From NCBI RefSeq assembly GCF_947507565.1, contig NC_089193.1:1167125-1231124 (forward strand): a stretch of 64,000 bases of DNA, written 5' to 3'. The DNA comes from Oscarella lobularis (Eukaryota; Porifera; Homoscleromorpha; Homosclerophorida; Oscarellidae). Positions 1 to 12,242 of this stretch are shown here, one piece after another (position 1 is the stretch's first letter; every line of letters begins with the position of its first letter). The position numbers were made by a program, and so were the translations under genes. The notes below the pieces were generated by a model. It saw only the letters and a list, made by a program, of their open reading frames with translations. It was not told the DNA's origin and made no database searches.

Positions 1-2310
1 CCCTTGAGCTTGTCCAACGTCAATCTCAGGATTCATGCTACGATAAAAGAAGTTTCGCTAGCCCAAATATAGGTATGTGACGTACCTCTCTCCACAGTCG
101 TACAACATGTCTGTGCGAATTAGTTCGTGTTCGCCTGTCAGCACGTCGAGTTCCACTTCGGTGCAAGTGACGCCGTACGTGCAATAGCTGAACGTATGCG
201 TTGAAGCCATATCTACACTTTCAAACCCATCAATTATTAACCGCGTGGTCGTAAATAAAAGAATTTCTTACCAGCCTTCAGCAGTGAGATTAATTCCCAT
301 TTTTTGGCTTTGCTTAACCACACGTGGCCAAGTTGCTGTGGCCGGTAGTTTGGCCCTGGCCGCCTTCATTCTGTCATTGAGCACTTGGCAGGCAGAAAGA
401 ATAGCCTGAATGAGAATGAGTGAAAAAAGAGGAAAGAGAATCGCGGACATACCGCGCAGTTTAGCTCACTGCCGACGCTGCCACCCGTCGCACTGTCTAG
501 AGATTTCAAGTCGTCTGCTTTTCCCATTCAAAAGGTGCGAACCTCTATGCTTACTATTTGCACCAATCAATGAATACGATGGCTTGATTTTGATTAGGCT
601 TATATCGTCGACGCCCAAAGTAGACGCGGCCACTTGGACAATCTTAGACCACAAGCCCTCGATTCAATTACGTGCACATCGTATTTATCTACCTTGGTAT
701 TGAGACCCTGTCCCATTTCTATACCTCCCGTCGATATGGCAACCGATCCGTCGCCAGCATAGGCGGATATTACACAAGTGAAGGGAGCCCCACTTAGAAT
801 AACTCCAAATTTCAAGGGAACAACGGAAAGACCTTTCTTCTTCCAACGGTTCTCCTTCACGAGAATTAAAGGATCGAAGACTGCCTCTCGTCATTATTTA
901 CCTTGTTGAACGTTTGAATGGCTACACTTCGCGTTTGGAAGTCGCTCGACGTAATCAGCTGAGTCCACAGCGAGGAAATGCTGCAGTAGGGCAACGGCTG
1001 CCCGTACGGCGTGATCTGCCCCTTTTGATACAAATTTATCACTCGAACTTCCTCCGGCGTCTTTCCCAAAGTCTTGGCAACGTGCTCCATAATTGACTCC
1101 ATAGCAAAAATCGACGGCACCGAACCTAATAAGAAAATGAAAAGAAAGAAAAAAAATTGTCTTTGCTAGTACCTGGGGATCGGCAAGCAGTGTTGCTCGG
1201 TGTATGGGTCTTGCATGCTTTGCTGATCACTTTCCAGTGAGGACAGTAATAGGCTAAATAACGAAATGACGGAAGACGTCTATTGGCTATCCTTCTCCAG
1301 TTAACCGTTGTCAAAGTAGACGTCGTAGTGAAATAGAATATCTCCATTTGCCGTAAATCCGCAGTCGCCCGAAACGGAAACAATCACGGCGTTGAGTTTT
1401 CCATCGTCGTCAAATCCAATCTATTAAAACAGACATTAGAAGTTAGAGGAGACTCTTCGCTACTCCATTGATTACCTGATACTCTGACAAATAGGAAGGC
1501 CGACAACCAAGCATTCGCATATTCGAGTCGATGTCCATCAGCACGCGAACAGGTCTATCGACCAATTAATTCTATTCAGAGTACCCTATGCGAAATCCCG
1601 ACGTTCGTCACCTTTTCACGACCGAAGCGGCGAGAGCGGCACCGCACGAAATTTGCTGCCCGTTGCTAATCTTTCCGCCGAAGCCACCACCGATTCTTTT
1701 GACGCTGACGTTCACGCTGACGAAGACGAGACGTTTTCTTCATCGTCTCTGGCATTTTCTACTGACTTGCCTGCTCTCCGTTATGCCCAGTACCTGCGCA
1801 ATTGACCTTTGGCAATGATCAACGTGTTGTGTCGATGATACAACGTCGTAGCCGTCTTCGACAGGTACAACGAGAGCCCTCTATAGAAGACAGAGACAAT
1901 CGAACAGTACACAAGAAAACTTCTTCGTCATGCCTGGGTCTCCATATAGAAATGATACTGAGGACCGCAAAATATTTCACCGGATATCTGATGCTTACTG
2001 CTCTTCAATGCATCTTTTCATAATTGAAACGTTCTGTCAATGCGAAGAAAAACGTCATTTCAGCCTATTACCCATTGGGTCCCCATCTCCTGATATGATT
2101 GGGGTCGAAGTGAAGAGCAGCGTGCCGGCTTGAATCGCTTCCTTGATCGTCAGCACAAGCGGTCCGAGAGACTTGTACGTTCCTTTGACAGCCAACGCTG
2201 CCGCGTTCGCGTGAGCCTGAGTGTCCGCCACGACCATTCCTAACGCTTGGCCGGAAAATTCCACAGTCGATCCGACGGGGACAAAAAGCTAAATAATAAT
2301 TCAACCAAAA
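1..2310 (-). CDS. partial second copy of aldehyde oxidase/xanthine dehydrogenase-like gene (3' half)
   Basis: Exons here encode part of the molybdopterin-binding half of an aldehyde oxidase/xanthine dehydrogenase-type enzyme: a segment with EFSGQALGMVVADTQAH, then CRSPG, MESIMEHVAKTLGKTPEEV and GGIEMGQGLNTKV. The DNA matches 5912-8215 almost base for base, introns included, at an offset of about 5908-5915, with scattered substitutions and small indels. It runs off the left edge, so its C-terminus is not visible. On its 5' side it stops at the equivalent of position 8215, just before the assembly gap; beyond the gap there is an opposite-strand kinase-like gene rather than FAD or 2Fe-2S exons. 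The exons I checked stay open, so it is either a recent truncated duplicate or a misassembled allele. Without the Fe-S and FAD domains it could not be a normal oxidase. Confidence 0.75.
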
Positions 2311-2320
2311 TGTTCTGTAG

Positions 2321-2520
2321 NNNNNNNNNNNNNNNNNNNNNNNNNNNNNNNNNNNNNNNNNNNNNNNNNNNNNNNNNNNNNNNNNNNNNNNNNNNNNNNN
2401 NNNNNNNNNNNNNNNNNNNNNNNNNNNNNNNNNNNNNNNNNNNNNNNNNNNNNNNNNNNNNNNNNNNNNNNNNNNNNNNNNNNNNNNNNNNNNNNNNNNN
2501 NNNNNNNNNNNNNNNNNNNN
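2321..2520. other. assembly gap (200 N)
   Basis: A run of exactly 200 N marks a scaffold gap, probably of arbitrary length. It lies in what would be an intron of the partial oxidase copy and may hide missing exons of that copy and the 5' end of the kinase-like gene. Bases 2521-2876 to its right hold no exon I can support. Confidence 0.99.
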
Positions 2521-2876
2521 GCAACACACGACAACGCATCGGTAGTCATGGCCATTATTGCTTCGCCTCATCTCTCTTCAATTTTCTCATTATTTGTGTG
2601 TAGAAGAGTTACGCTCTAAGCACAGTCTATAGCAACGTCGAAGGCGACGTGAAAAGCTTCCTCAATTCGAGATGAAGGGTCGTTCGATGTCCTCGCTCAA
2701 ACGAATCAAAGAGCAATGAAAAATGAAGTGACGCCGCGTAGTTTTCACTTTTGGTCTCGCTGTCCCTGCACGCCTGTTTTCTGTGATGCATTTCAGCACC
2801 TCAGTGAGGTAAAGCGCCTGCGTACCTAAAAATGACCCAGCTACTTTGCGATCTTTTTTTTTTGTTTTGGGCGCAG

Positions 2877-4370
2877 GATCCTCAACTTCCGTCAAGTTTA
2901 TCTCCAGTTGTGCGAGACTACATCGAATTGATGATGTCGAGAGGGGTATGGGTTAGTCACAATAGGAGAGCTGAGTGCTTCATGGCAATCTGCGATTTGA
3001 TGAATGAAAGCGGGACCGCGTTTAAATCTGGCGTCAAATCGTTTGAAGGACGGTGGACTGACTATCCAGTCGTAGCGGACATCGCTTTCCGTTGCGGTAT
3101 GCTCATTCTGTGAACTCGTAGAAAGTGATAGTCTTAATTTGAAGCATGCCAATTATTAGATCTTCCTTGTCATGCAGCGTATGGAATCGTCAGCATTAAA
3201 TCTGAGAGGAAAGAACGCGACCGAGGCAAGGTAGAAGTGGCTCAATGCTGTCGCTTAGCACCCTACGATTGTAGGTGGTGGAGGCATTCTACTGAAAAGA
3301 GTCTTGCTTATGTACGTTTTCATTTTAAATTATTTTTTGTTCTTATTTCACGTCATATTCAGGACAACTATTCATGGCCGATATTGGCAATAATTGCCTT
3401 TCCTCCTGCGAAATGCGCCCCGGGTGCGGTTGAGGTTTATGCGTCAATCAATGGCACGCTAGCCAGGGAAGACCCTCTACTGAACGTCGAGTATAACGGA
3501 GAAGAAGATGTGGAGAAAGTTTATCAGGTTTTAACGAGCAGCAGCTTTTCGCGTGCATTAAGCGTCTTTCTTGACTGTATTCGTACTTAGGTGTTTGGCA
3601 AGATTGTGAAGACGTTGGCTGCGCTGCGGAAGTATGCCATGAAAATGGGAGTCACAATCAAAGACTTCCAATTTGAGGGAGATGACAAAGTGAATCGAAG
3701 CGTGAGGTATTCTTTATAACGCGCGAAGGTACGGAGGCATCTCTCTGACGCACGTTCTTGCAGGCTCACAAAGAAGATCAATTATCGCGTTTACATGGGC
3801 CAAATCGAGGAGGAAAGGGTCATTGTCAAGTATTTCCTTGACGGCGCCGGCGATGAATACGGCGACAAGGCTCACAAGTACGCGGCCGATAAAGGATTTG
3901 CTCCACCCATACTCGGACGCTGGAAGTGTTCGCAATCAGATGCATCTGCTCTGGTCATGTCCTACGTCCATGGCTCTTCTTTCCTAATGGCGGTTCAGGA
4001 GAAGATGAGAAAGGGGCCTCGACATGGACGGCTTACCCGCAGGAAAAAGGCAAGTGAAATTTATCGCACTTTGCTTCTCCTTGTGGAGAAGCAAACGCAG
4101 GAGTTGCACTCCGGCAGTTTCGTCCATGGCGATTTGAGAAACGAAAACATCATTGTCGATTTGGAGGCAGATCCAAAGCCGCATGTCTACTTCATCGATT
4201 ACGATAGTAGCGGTTTCGAGGGCTTGGCAAAATACGGTCAAATGAATCCTGGTTTGTATTATCCTTCCCCAGAAACTGGTACCAAGATTCTTCCCATTCA
4301 CGACTGGTACTTTGTCGCTGGTCTCAAATCGGTCGCACTCGAATGGGGCTGGATATCATCTCATTTGTAA
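2877..4370 (+). CDS. divergent protein-kinase-like protein (HGDLR type), 5' end incomplete
   Basis: Spliced gene; the first exon I can support begins after a polypyrimidine tract and acceptor ending GCGCAG, so the true start lies upstream, perhaps in the gap. The last exon (from about 3767) carries a kinase-like core: RVYMGQIEEERVIVKY (strand around the nucleotide-binding lysine), SYVHGSSF (hinge-like), then FVHGDLRNENIIV in place of the usual HRDxKxxN loop and VYFIDYDSSG in place of DFG, ending HDWYFVAGL. This HGDLR...DxD arrangement is typical of the divergent kinase-like families abundant in fungi (FunK1-like) and near Crinkler-type proteins; family assignment is inference. Catalytic Asp, Asn and metal-binding Asp positions are present, so activity is possible. 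It is placed between the two oxidase copies and transcribed oppositely. Confidence 0.6.
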
Positions 4371-5354
4371 TGAGTGCAACTATCGCGATGACTTAGCAGA
4401 ACTACGTTTGGTTTCTTTGTTCTATTGGTCATTGATGCATACAATGAAGTAAAGATCTTTAGTAGTATAGAGAGCGGCGGCCATCTTGGATGACGCCAGA
4501 ACTTTTCGTTTTGGTTGAAAAGGCTCATTCGCTACGCCTTCTACCGCACTCTCTTGCGTTTGCTTCCAGAAGCACAGTGGAAAAGATAATCGCTTACGAC
4601 TGTACAGAATCGTGGACATAAAACATGCCCAAATTACCTGACAATCCATTAAAAGATAGTCGAAAGCACGTGGCGGCTGCTAGCCAACGTTCGAGGGAAG
4701 GGAGCTATAACCTGCTAACCTCTGCAACGCCCTACCCTACTAGCAGCCGCCAACTAAACCCTAATGCAAGGGAAGGACCCGTACACACTATCGTAGTTAT
4801 GCAACGAGTGCTGATACGTTCTCAACTACCTGCTCTAGAGCCAGATGCTGTCCGTCTACACTCTCTGCGTCGTACATACCGTGGGAGTTTCATGCATGCT
4901 ATGCCACTAAGCCTTCGCATGAGCCCCAACCCGCCCTCGATTAGACTGGCAGAAATCGAGTCCTAGTGTTTAGATTCGATCGGAAATCTGACTATGCCCA
5001 AAACGAGGCCAGTGGCACAGCATGCAATTAATCTCTATGCACGATGCAGAGAGACCCGCCCCTAAGTGCATGCCTACATTGGGGACCCCAAAGGAATATG
5101 CAAACCTTGCGATCCATTCATTCTTCTTTCAGCGCCGAAACTGACACAAACCTAGTAAACGCATCTAGTGAGACACAGTCATGAGCATTCCTAAAGCGTT
5201 TAGACGCGCGATGTGAAAGTAGAAGAGTAAGCGCGATGCGTACGATCGTGGGTCCTATATAGGGACCCTCGAAAAAAATCTCGTACAGTCGCCAAGAGAA
5301 AAAGTCGTTTAGAATGGTATAAGAATAATCGCGGAAGCCGTTGACGTCGGATTG
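4371..5354. other. intergenic stretch without recognisable gene
   Basis: Nothing coding is convincing here. One 113-codon open frame at 4625-4966 has low-complexity composition and no recognisable motif. The stretch contains a perfect 12-bp inverted repeat and several short GCATGC-rich palindromes. Confidence 0.5.
4672..4751. repeat. 12-bp perfect inverted repeat
   Basis: GGCGGCTGCTAG at 4672-4683 pairs with CTAGCAGCCGCC at 4740-4751, separated by 56 bases. It could form a stem in RNA or be a relic of an inserted element. No function is assigned. Confidence 0.6.
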
Positions 5355-8300
5355 CTAACCAGGGAGCAGATGCGTCGTCTCCGTCTTGCGTGCAAAGGGG
5401 GCGGAACCGTACAAAGAAAACTGGTTAGGGTCGACGAGGCAATTTTCTTGCACGACATCCACAGTGGCTGGTCCATCTAAACAAAAAATCTATATGTACT
5501 TCATACTCACGTAAAACTCACTCAGTGAGAAGTGCTCGTCCCTCTGAATTTCACTTCTTGCATTTTCGATGGCGTGCTTCAGTGCAAGCAAACAGGAGCA
5601 AGACATGCACATGGGCGGCTCTCCAACAGCTAGAAAACGGTAAAATATTAGTTCCTCGTAAAACCCCCACCCTTGCCTTTGGATCGAAGAATGCCGAGCG
5701 GATTTGGTGCATCTTTAAGAAACGCAATTCTGAAGTCAGCAGGGATATCCTTCGAAGACGGCGGCTTGTATTCCTGTATATGCACGAGCTCAATTTAGAA
5801 GCTACAATTACAACGTAGCACCTACCCAAGTGTTCGAGGTCAGCAGCGTTCCCGTAGTGGGATCTCGAACGAAATGCTCGGTCAACCAATAGCCGATGCC
5901 CATTGCAAAAGCCCCTTGAGCTTGTCCAACGTCAATTTCAGGATTCATGCTACGATAAAAAGAGTTTGGCTAGCGTAGATGACTATTTGACGTGTACCTC
6001 TCTCCACAGTCATACAACATGTCTGTGCGAATTAGTTCGTGTTCGCCTGTCAGCACGTCGAGTTCCACTTCGGTGCAAGTGACGCCATACGTGCAATAGC
6101 TGAACGGTTGCCTTGAAGTCACATCCACCCTTTCAAACACATCAATTATTAACGGTGTTCATAAATAAAGAACTTCTCACCAGCCTTCAGCAGTGAGATT
6201 AATTCCCATTTTGTAGCTCTGCTCAACCACCTGTGGCCAAGTCGCTGTGGCCGGTAGTTTGGCCCTGGCCGCCTTCATTCTGTCATTAAGCACTTGGCAG
6301 GCAGAAAGAATAGCCTGAAAATGAGTGAAAAAAAGAAGAGGAAAGAGAATCGCGGACATACCGCGCAGTTTAGCTCACTGCCAACGCTGCCACCCGTCGT
6401 ACTGTCTAAAGATATCAAGTCGTCTGCTTTACCATTCAAAAGGTGCGAACCCCTATGCTTACTATTTGCACCAATCAATGAATACGATGGCTTGATTTTG
6501 ATTAGGCTTATATCGTCGACGCCCAAAGTAGACGCGGCCACTTGGACAATCTTAGACCACAAGCCCTCGATTCAATTACGTGCACGTCGTATTTATCTAC
6601 CTTGGTATTGAGACCCTGTCCCATTTCTATACCTCCCGTCGATATAGCAACCGATCCGTCCCCAGCATAGGCGGATATCACACAAGTGAAGGGAGCCCCA
6701 CTTAGAATAACTCCAAATTTCAAAGGAACAACGGAAAGACCTTTCTTCTTCCAACGGTTCTCCTTCACGAGAATTAAAGGATCGAAGACTGCCTCTCGTC
6801 ATTATTTACCTTGTTGAACGTTTGAATGGCTGCACTTCGCGTTTGGAAGTCGCTCGACGTAATCAGTTGAGTCCACAGCGAGGAAATGCTGCAGTAGGGC
6901 AACTGCTGCCCATACGGCGTGATCTGCCCCTTCTGATATAAATTTATCACTCGAACTTCCTCCGGCGTCTTTCCCAAAGTCTTGGCAACGTGCTCCATAA
7001 TTGACTCCATAGCAAAAATCGACGGCACCGAACCTAATAAGAAAGTGAAAAAGGAAGAAAAAGTAGTCCCTTGCTGGTACCAACCAGGGGATCGGCATGC
7101 AGTGTTGCTCGGCGTGTGGGTCTTGTACGCTTTGCTGATCACTTTCCAGTGAGGACAGTAATAGGCTAAATAACGAAATGACGGAAGGCATCTATTGGCC
7201 ATCCTTCTCTCAGTTAACCATTGTCAAAGAAGACGTCGTAGAGAAATAGAATATCTCCATTTGCCGTAAATCCGCAGTCGGCCGAAACGGAAACAATCAC
7301 GGCGTTGAGTTTTCCATCGTCGTCAAATCCAATCTATTAATTAAACAGACATTAGAAGTTAGAGGAGACTCTTCGCTACTCCATTGATTACCTGATACTC
7401 TGACAAATAGGAAGGCCGACAACCAAGCATTCGCATATTCGAGTCGATGTCCATCAGCACGCGAACAGGTCTGTCAGGCAATCAATTTTATTCGGAGTAC
7501 CTTATGCGAAATCCCGACGTTCGTCACCTTTTCACGACCGAAGCGGCGAGAGCGGCACCGCACGAAATTTGCTGCGCGTTGTTGATCTTTCCGCCGTAGC
7601 CACCGCCAATTCTTTTGACGCTAACGTTCACGCTGACGAAGACGAGACGTTTCATTCATCGTCTCTGGCATTTCCTACTGACTTGCCTGCTCTCCGTTAT
7701 GCCCAGTACCTGCGCAATTGCCCTTTGGCAATGATCAACGTATTGCGTCGACGATACAACGTCGTAGCCGTCTTCGACAGGTACAACGAGAGCCCTCTAT
7801 AGAAGACAAAGACAATCGATTTTGCACAGTACAGATGAAAAGCCGTGCCTGGGTCTCCATATAGAAATGATACTGAGGACCGCAAAATATTTCACCGGAT
7901 ATTTGATGCTTACTGCTCTTCAATGCATCTTTTCGTAATTGAAACGTTCCGTTAATGCGAAGAAAAACGTCATTTCAGCCTATTACCCATTGGGTCCCCA
8001 TCTCCTGATATGACTGGGGTCGAAGTGTTTAGCAGCGTGCCGGCTTGAATCGCTTCCTTGATCGTCAGCACAAGCGGTCCGAGGGACTTGTACGTTCCTT
8101 TGACGGCTAACGCTGCCGCGTTCGCGTGAGCCTGAGTGTCCGCCACGACCATTCCCAACGCTTGGCCGGAAAATTCCACAGTCGATCCGACGGGGACAAA
8201 GAGCTAAATAATAATAATAAATAAACCAAGAGAATATTATGTTCTATAGAGACTGTGTACAGGTTCAGCGTACTGAGAAACGACCACGTCTTTTGGCCTC

Positions 8301-11300
8301 CAATTGTTTTCAGCCGGAATATCACTGGGCAGGACGACTCGCAGTACACCAGGCATAGCCTTGGGAAACGAAGGTAAAAAATGAAATTTCTAGATACAGT
8401 ACCGTTCAAAAGCTTTAGCCTCCTACGCTATCTGGTCATTGTTGTGATCTACTCTGACGATGATTAAGTTAAACAGTCAGCGTAAAGCCAACTTCGAACT
8501 GAGGCCCCTTTTCTAATGTAAGAGATGCGTCGTTTGACCGTTAAAATGTCAAAAAACGCGTCTCCTTCACGTAGCAAATTTTTAAAAATTTAAAAAAAAG
8601 GTTACGACACTTGATACAAATCTCACGGAAGACGGTGCTATGGAGATTTATCCGGTATCAGAGGTATCTCACAGGCGCAGCGGAACTATTGGACTAGGAA
8701 GGCCGGAGCCCTTGTCAAGTGAGGAGAATGACCGGCCACCGGGCAGTGGTCAAACCCTTGGGGAGAGTTTCCAACTCCCTTCTATCCTAGCCAAGAGCTC
8801 ATGCTCCTGCTACTGATAGGTATATGGAAACGCTGGGTATATATACAACAACCCTGCCTGGGTCACTTCCACTGCAGCTGTTCGCCACAAAAAGTGCGCT
8901 GATCGAACTAAAACCACTCTCAATCGACCGCAAATACGTTTCTGACCACAACCGCGAATGAATTTTGTCGCAAATCAATCTAGAAACGCGAAAAAACGAA
9001 AATAAAACGCGTGCCACGTACGCAAAACACGCCCTGTCACGCTACACATGACGTCAGTTGTAAGACGCATGACAAAATGGTCTATACGAGCAAGTAGAGG
9101 CGAAAAATCAGCCGCGAAGTCAATTGGAGATCTATTCTAAAGACATTCAGTCGCTATTTGGACGCGAAAAGCGAACGGATACGAAGAAACGGCAATGCGC
9201 TGGGTCAGCAAAATCAAGGCGCTACATGTCGGCTCTATCTATAGCAGTTGAACGTGCGCTACACAAATGAACATCAAGCGGGAGAAGGATTTCTCAAGGA
9301 CGCCTAAACTTTTGAACGATACTGTAGATATATATAGTCTCTTGCCGTAGCGGCCGATGTATCCAGAAAAACCAGAGTGGAATTAGCCTACGTCAGACAG
9401 AATTTTCAATCGTAATCCACTTGTTGCTGCATTAATGGTCTTCCAAACCTGTGTGGAAAGAATAAAAGCTCCGTGAACTTCATTTGGATAGGACGGAATG
9501 TCGTTGAGGTACTGAGCCTCTCCTGACGCCTGCAATTGTCTAATTTTCAATGGAAAATACGACTACGTTCTCGTGCAAACCTGCAGGGTAGCCGTAATCT
9601 TTGGCATGGGCTGCGTGAGCGGATATTTCGACGAATCCGAGCTATAGGTTTCAATTCCCGAGCTCAAAGGGCGATCGATGCTTCCAGAAGCTGACGCGAG
9701 CCGAGCCGAAACGCCTGGCACAACAGACAAGTAGAACTAAGGAAGACAAGACTCAAAACTATTAGTGCCAAATCCCAGCGTGATGATGACGTGCCTTATA
9801 AAAGAGAGACATAGCCAAGGACTTGCGATAGTCAGCACTAGAAGATGCTGGCGGCGAACGCGGCTTGATTTCAAATGAAAGACACGTTAACGCTCCTAGA
9901 ATCAAAAAATCAGTAACCATGTGCCAAAAACGAGTAAGAAAGGAAAACTAGAGCCTTAGTCTGTTGTACCCTTGAGCGTGTCAAGCTGCTTGAGATCTTT
10001 TCCAATCAGATACTTTTCCGTTGACGTTGCTCGATACTTGAGACATCGAACAATAATCGTATAGACTATTCGTCGAGATTAGCTCCGTTTGGCCTTACCG
10101 TGCGCGCGGCTATGCCACCGTAGACAAAGCACATTCCCGACGGACTAAGCTTCGATCCCGATTCGGTCACTTTCATAGAAAATCCCGCGTTGACGTAGGC
10201 GTGAGCGTTCTGGTAGCGAGGCATGATTTTGTACGCTGCAAATTTTTCATCGGTGTCTTCAGCCGGAATCATAAGACTGACAATCATCTATTGCACGAGC
10301 ACTACTTATTGTATCATGCGTTCTTTCTTGCAACAACTTACTTTTGACGTCATGTCAGTAACAAGAAACTCGGCAATATCGTATTCTTTTGCCTCGGCGC
10401 CTTCAACTAAATTCGAGATTTTCGTTTGCATGCGAAATTTGAAAATGTATAGTATTTTGAACCGATGTTGAGAGATGCTCCTGCAGCCTGCATGATCGTG
10501 AGAACGTCCGAGGGAAAGTCGTCGTGAATGTGAGAAAGCATTATATTGCCAGCCCACGTTCCAACCTAGAGCACTTGTACCTACCACCATCTAAGCTAAA
10601 ACGCTAATATAGGCTCACATTTCTGACAGGAAAATTTGCAATCTGAGAGTGAGACTTTATAGTTTGACCATATCAATCTCATGATGAATACCTTGAGTAA
10701 ATGTTGTGCCAATGCATCGAACTTTCCTCCCGACTGACTATTTTCCATAAGAACGTCAATCAAATTCGACAGCGTCACTGCAGCTCCAACGGTCAAGTAT
10801 TTCCCAGTTGAATTTTCCCCAACCTAACGAGGACACGTAATGCAAGGCAGATACCTACTTCACATAACAACGCACAGACACCGTCTGAAGAGCCTCAATA
10901 TTCATCAAAGAAACGCGAACTGGTGGAGACGGTTCAAACTTAAACACACCTTAGTCAGACGAAAGAGTTGACAATTGATTATAAGGTGCTTGATCTGCCT
11001 CTTACCCTTTCCTGTATCTCCAGCCACAAGAGCTATTCCAGAACTCCTGTACGTTTGCAGGAGTGAAAGTGCATCGTCAACGTTGGCCGGTGCAAACCAC
11101 GTTGAACCGTCGGGAGTCAGAATCTGCTTCACTGTTGTCAAAGAATTTCTTGCACACTTTTGGTTACAGCCGTTGCAGTTCTCGCTGCACGCCGAAATAT
11201 CCTAAAAAAACAGACGTCTGTTCAGAGACGATTCAATCGACAAGATTATTGCCTACTTCGACGTCAATAGGATGTTCATCTGCCGCAAACGTCGCCATAG

Positions 11301-12150
11301 CATCGAGAATACCTCGATACCCTGTAGCAATACCCCAATTAGAAAACATATGCTGCTATCGTAATATCGTGGCTCAGTGCACATATGTACCTGTGCATCT
11401 ACATATATTTCCGTCAAATTGATCTTCGATCTCCTGCTTCGTTGGCTTGGAATTGTTCTTCAAAAGACTGTACATGGACATGACCATGCCAGGCGAGCAG
11501 AATCCGCACTGGCTGCCATTGTGCTGAGCCAAACGCGCCTGAATGGGATGAAAACCGGCTGACGAACTAAAAGAACATGATTGCATAAAAAAATTCCAAC
11601 TCGATTCCACGACGTACTTTCCGATGCCTTCAGTCGTTTGAAAAGAGCACGAATTTGCAGACAAAATCGGAAATAAACACTACAAAAGAACGCGTGTCAA
11701 ATACCAGAGAAAAAATAATAAATTAAATTGAACTACTGAATTGACAGCTATCGTCGTTTCTTTTTTCGTTATTGGATCGTTTCGAGTGAGAGCGACGACG
11801 CAGGCACCACAGCCGCCCTCCTGGCACATGTGCTTCGTTCCTTTCAGACTCGGTTGCGACTTGAGCCAATCGTTCAACGTCAGCGACGGCGACGCGTTTT
11901 CGACCGTATACGAGGTGTCGTTCACGCGAAAAGTGACGCTAGTCAGCGGTTGGACGCCATTCGACGTCGATTTGGCTCGAAATGAGACCGAGTTGCTGCA
12001 GTGGGGGCATTGGCCTCGATATTTTCCCACTGCGACGATATCCGACCCCGGTTTGAGTCTGAAAAGGTTTATGAGCAACTTCAGGAAGCAGCGGAATACG
12101 TTCGCTTGCCTTGTTCGGCAGAAAGGACACGAAAACGCTGGAGTACTCAT
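5355..12150 (-). CDS. aldehyde oxidase/xanthine dehydrogenase-like molybdo-flavoenzyme
   Basis: Cytosolic molybdenum hydroxylase that oxidises aldehydes or N-heterocycles through Moco, two 2Fe-2S clusters and FAD. Reading on minus: first exon with CQEGGCGACVVAL (plant-type 2Fe-2S), then GSQCGFCSPGMVMSMYSLL and NICRCTGTY (second cluster), a FAD domain whose GNTxxG-like loop reads VAGDTGKG, then the Mo domains with SNTACRSPG, GGIEMGQGLNTK and near the end LAVGEPPMCM, which holds the expected catalytic Glu. It ends KTETTHLLPG-stop. The CRSPG variant of the AFRGFG motif and the VNDTSYTV start resemble invertebrate aldehyde oxidases more than classical XDH. Unusually, the chosen ATG adds about 66 residues before the Fe-S domain, with CPFC and CPHC pairs. 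The gene starts 93 bases after the RhoBTB stop, same strand. A 928-bp mobile element lies in an intron. Substrate cannot be told from sequence. Confidence 0.88.
8397..9324. mobile_element. Tc1/mariner-like non-autonomous element (MITE) in oxidase intron
   Basis: A 928-bp block bounded by inverted ends CAGTACCGTTCAAAAG (left) and, read from the right, CAGTATCGTTCAAAAG, with further similarity inward, and flanked by TA on both sides as expected for Tc1/mariner insertion. No transposase frame is visible. A diverged copy in opposite orientation lies at about 62380-63205, which confirms this is a dispersed repeat and not intron-specific sequence. It is absent from the partial oxidase copy because that copy ends before this intron. 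Confidence 0.8.
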
Positions 12151-12242
12151 GCTTTTGTTTATGCTGGCCACGTGACTAAGACCACACAGTACAATTGATT
12201 TATTACATACATGTATAATCCTCTCTGCTGCAAGTGTTCGAG

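Noticed and set aside
4625-4966. 113-codon plus-strand open frame
   Set aside because: Composition and lack of any motif suggest chance; adjacent inverted repeat suggests non-coding DNA.
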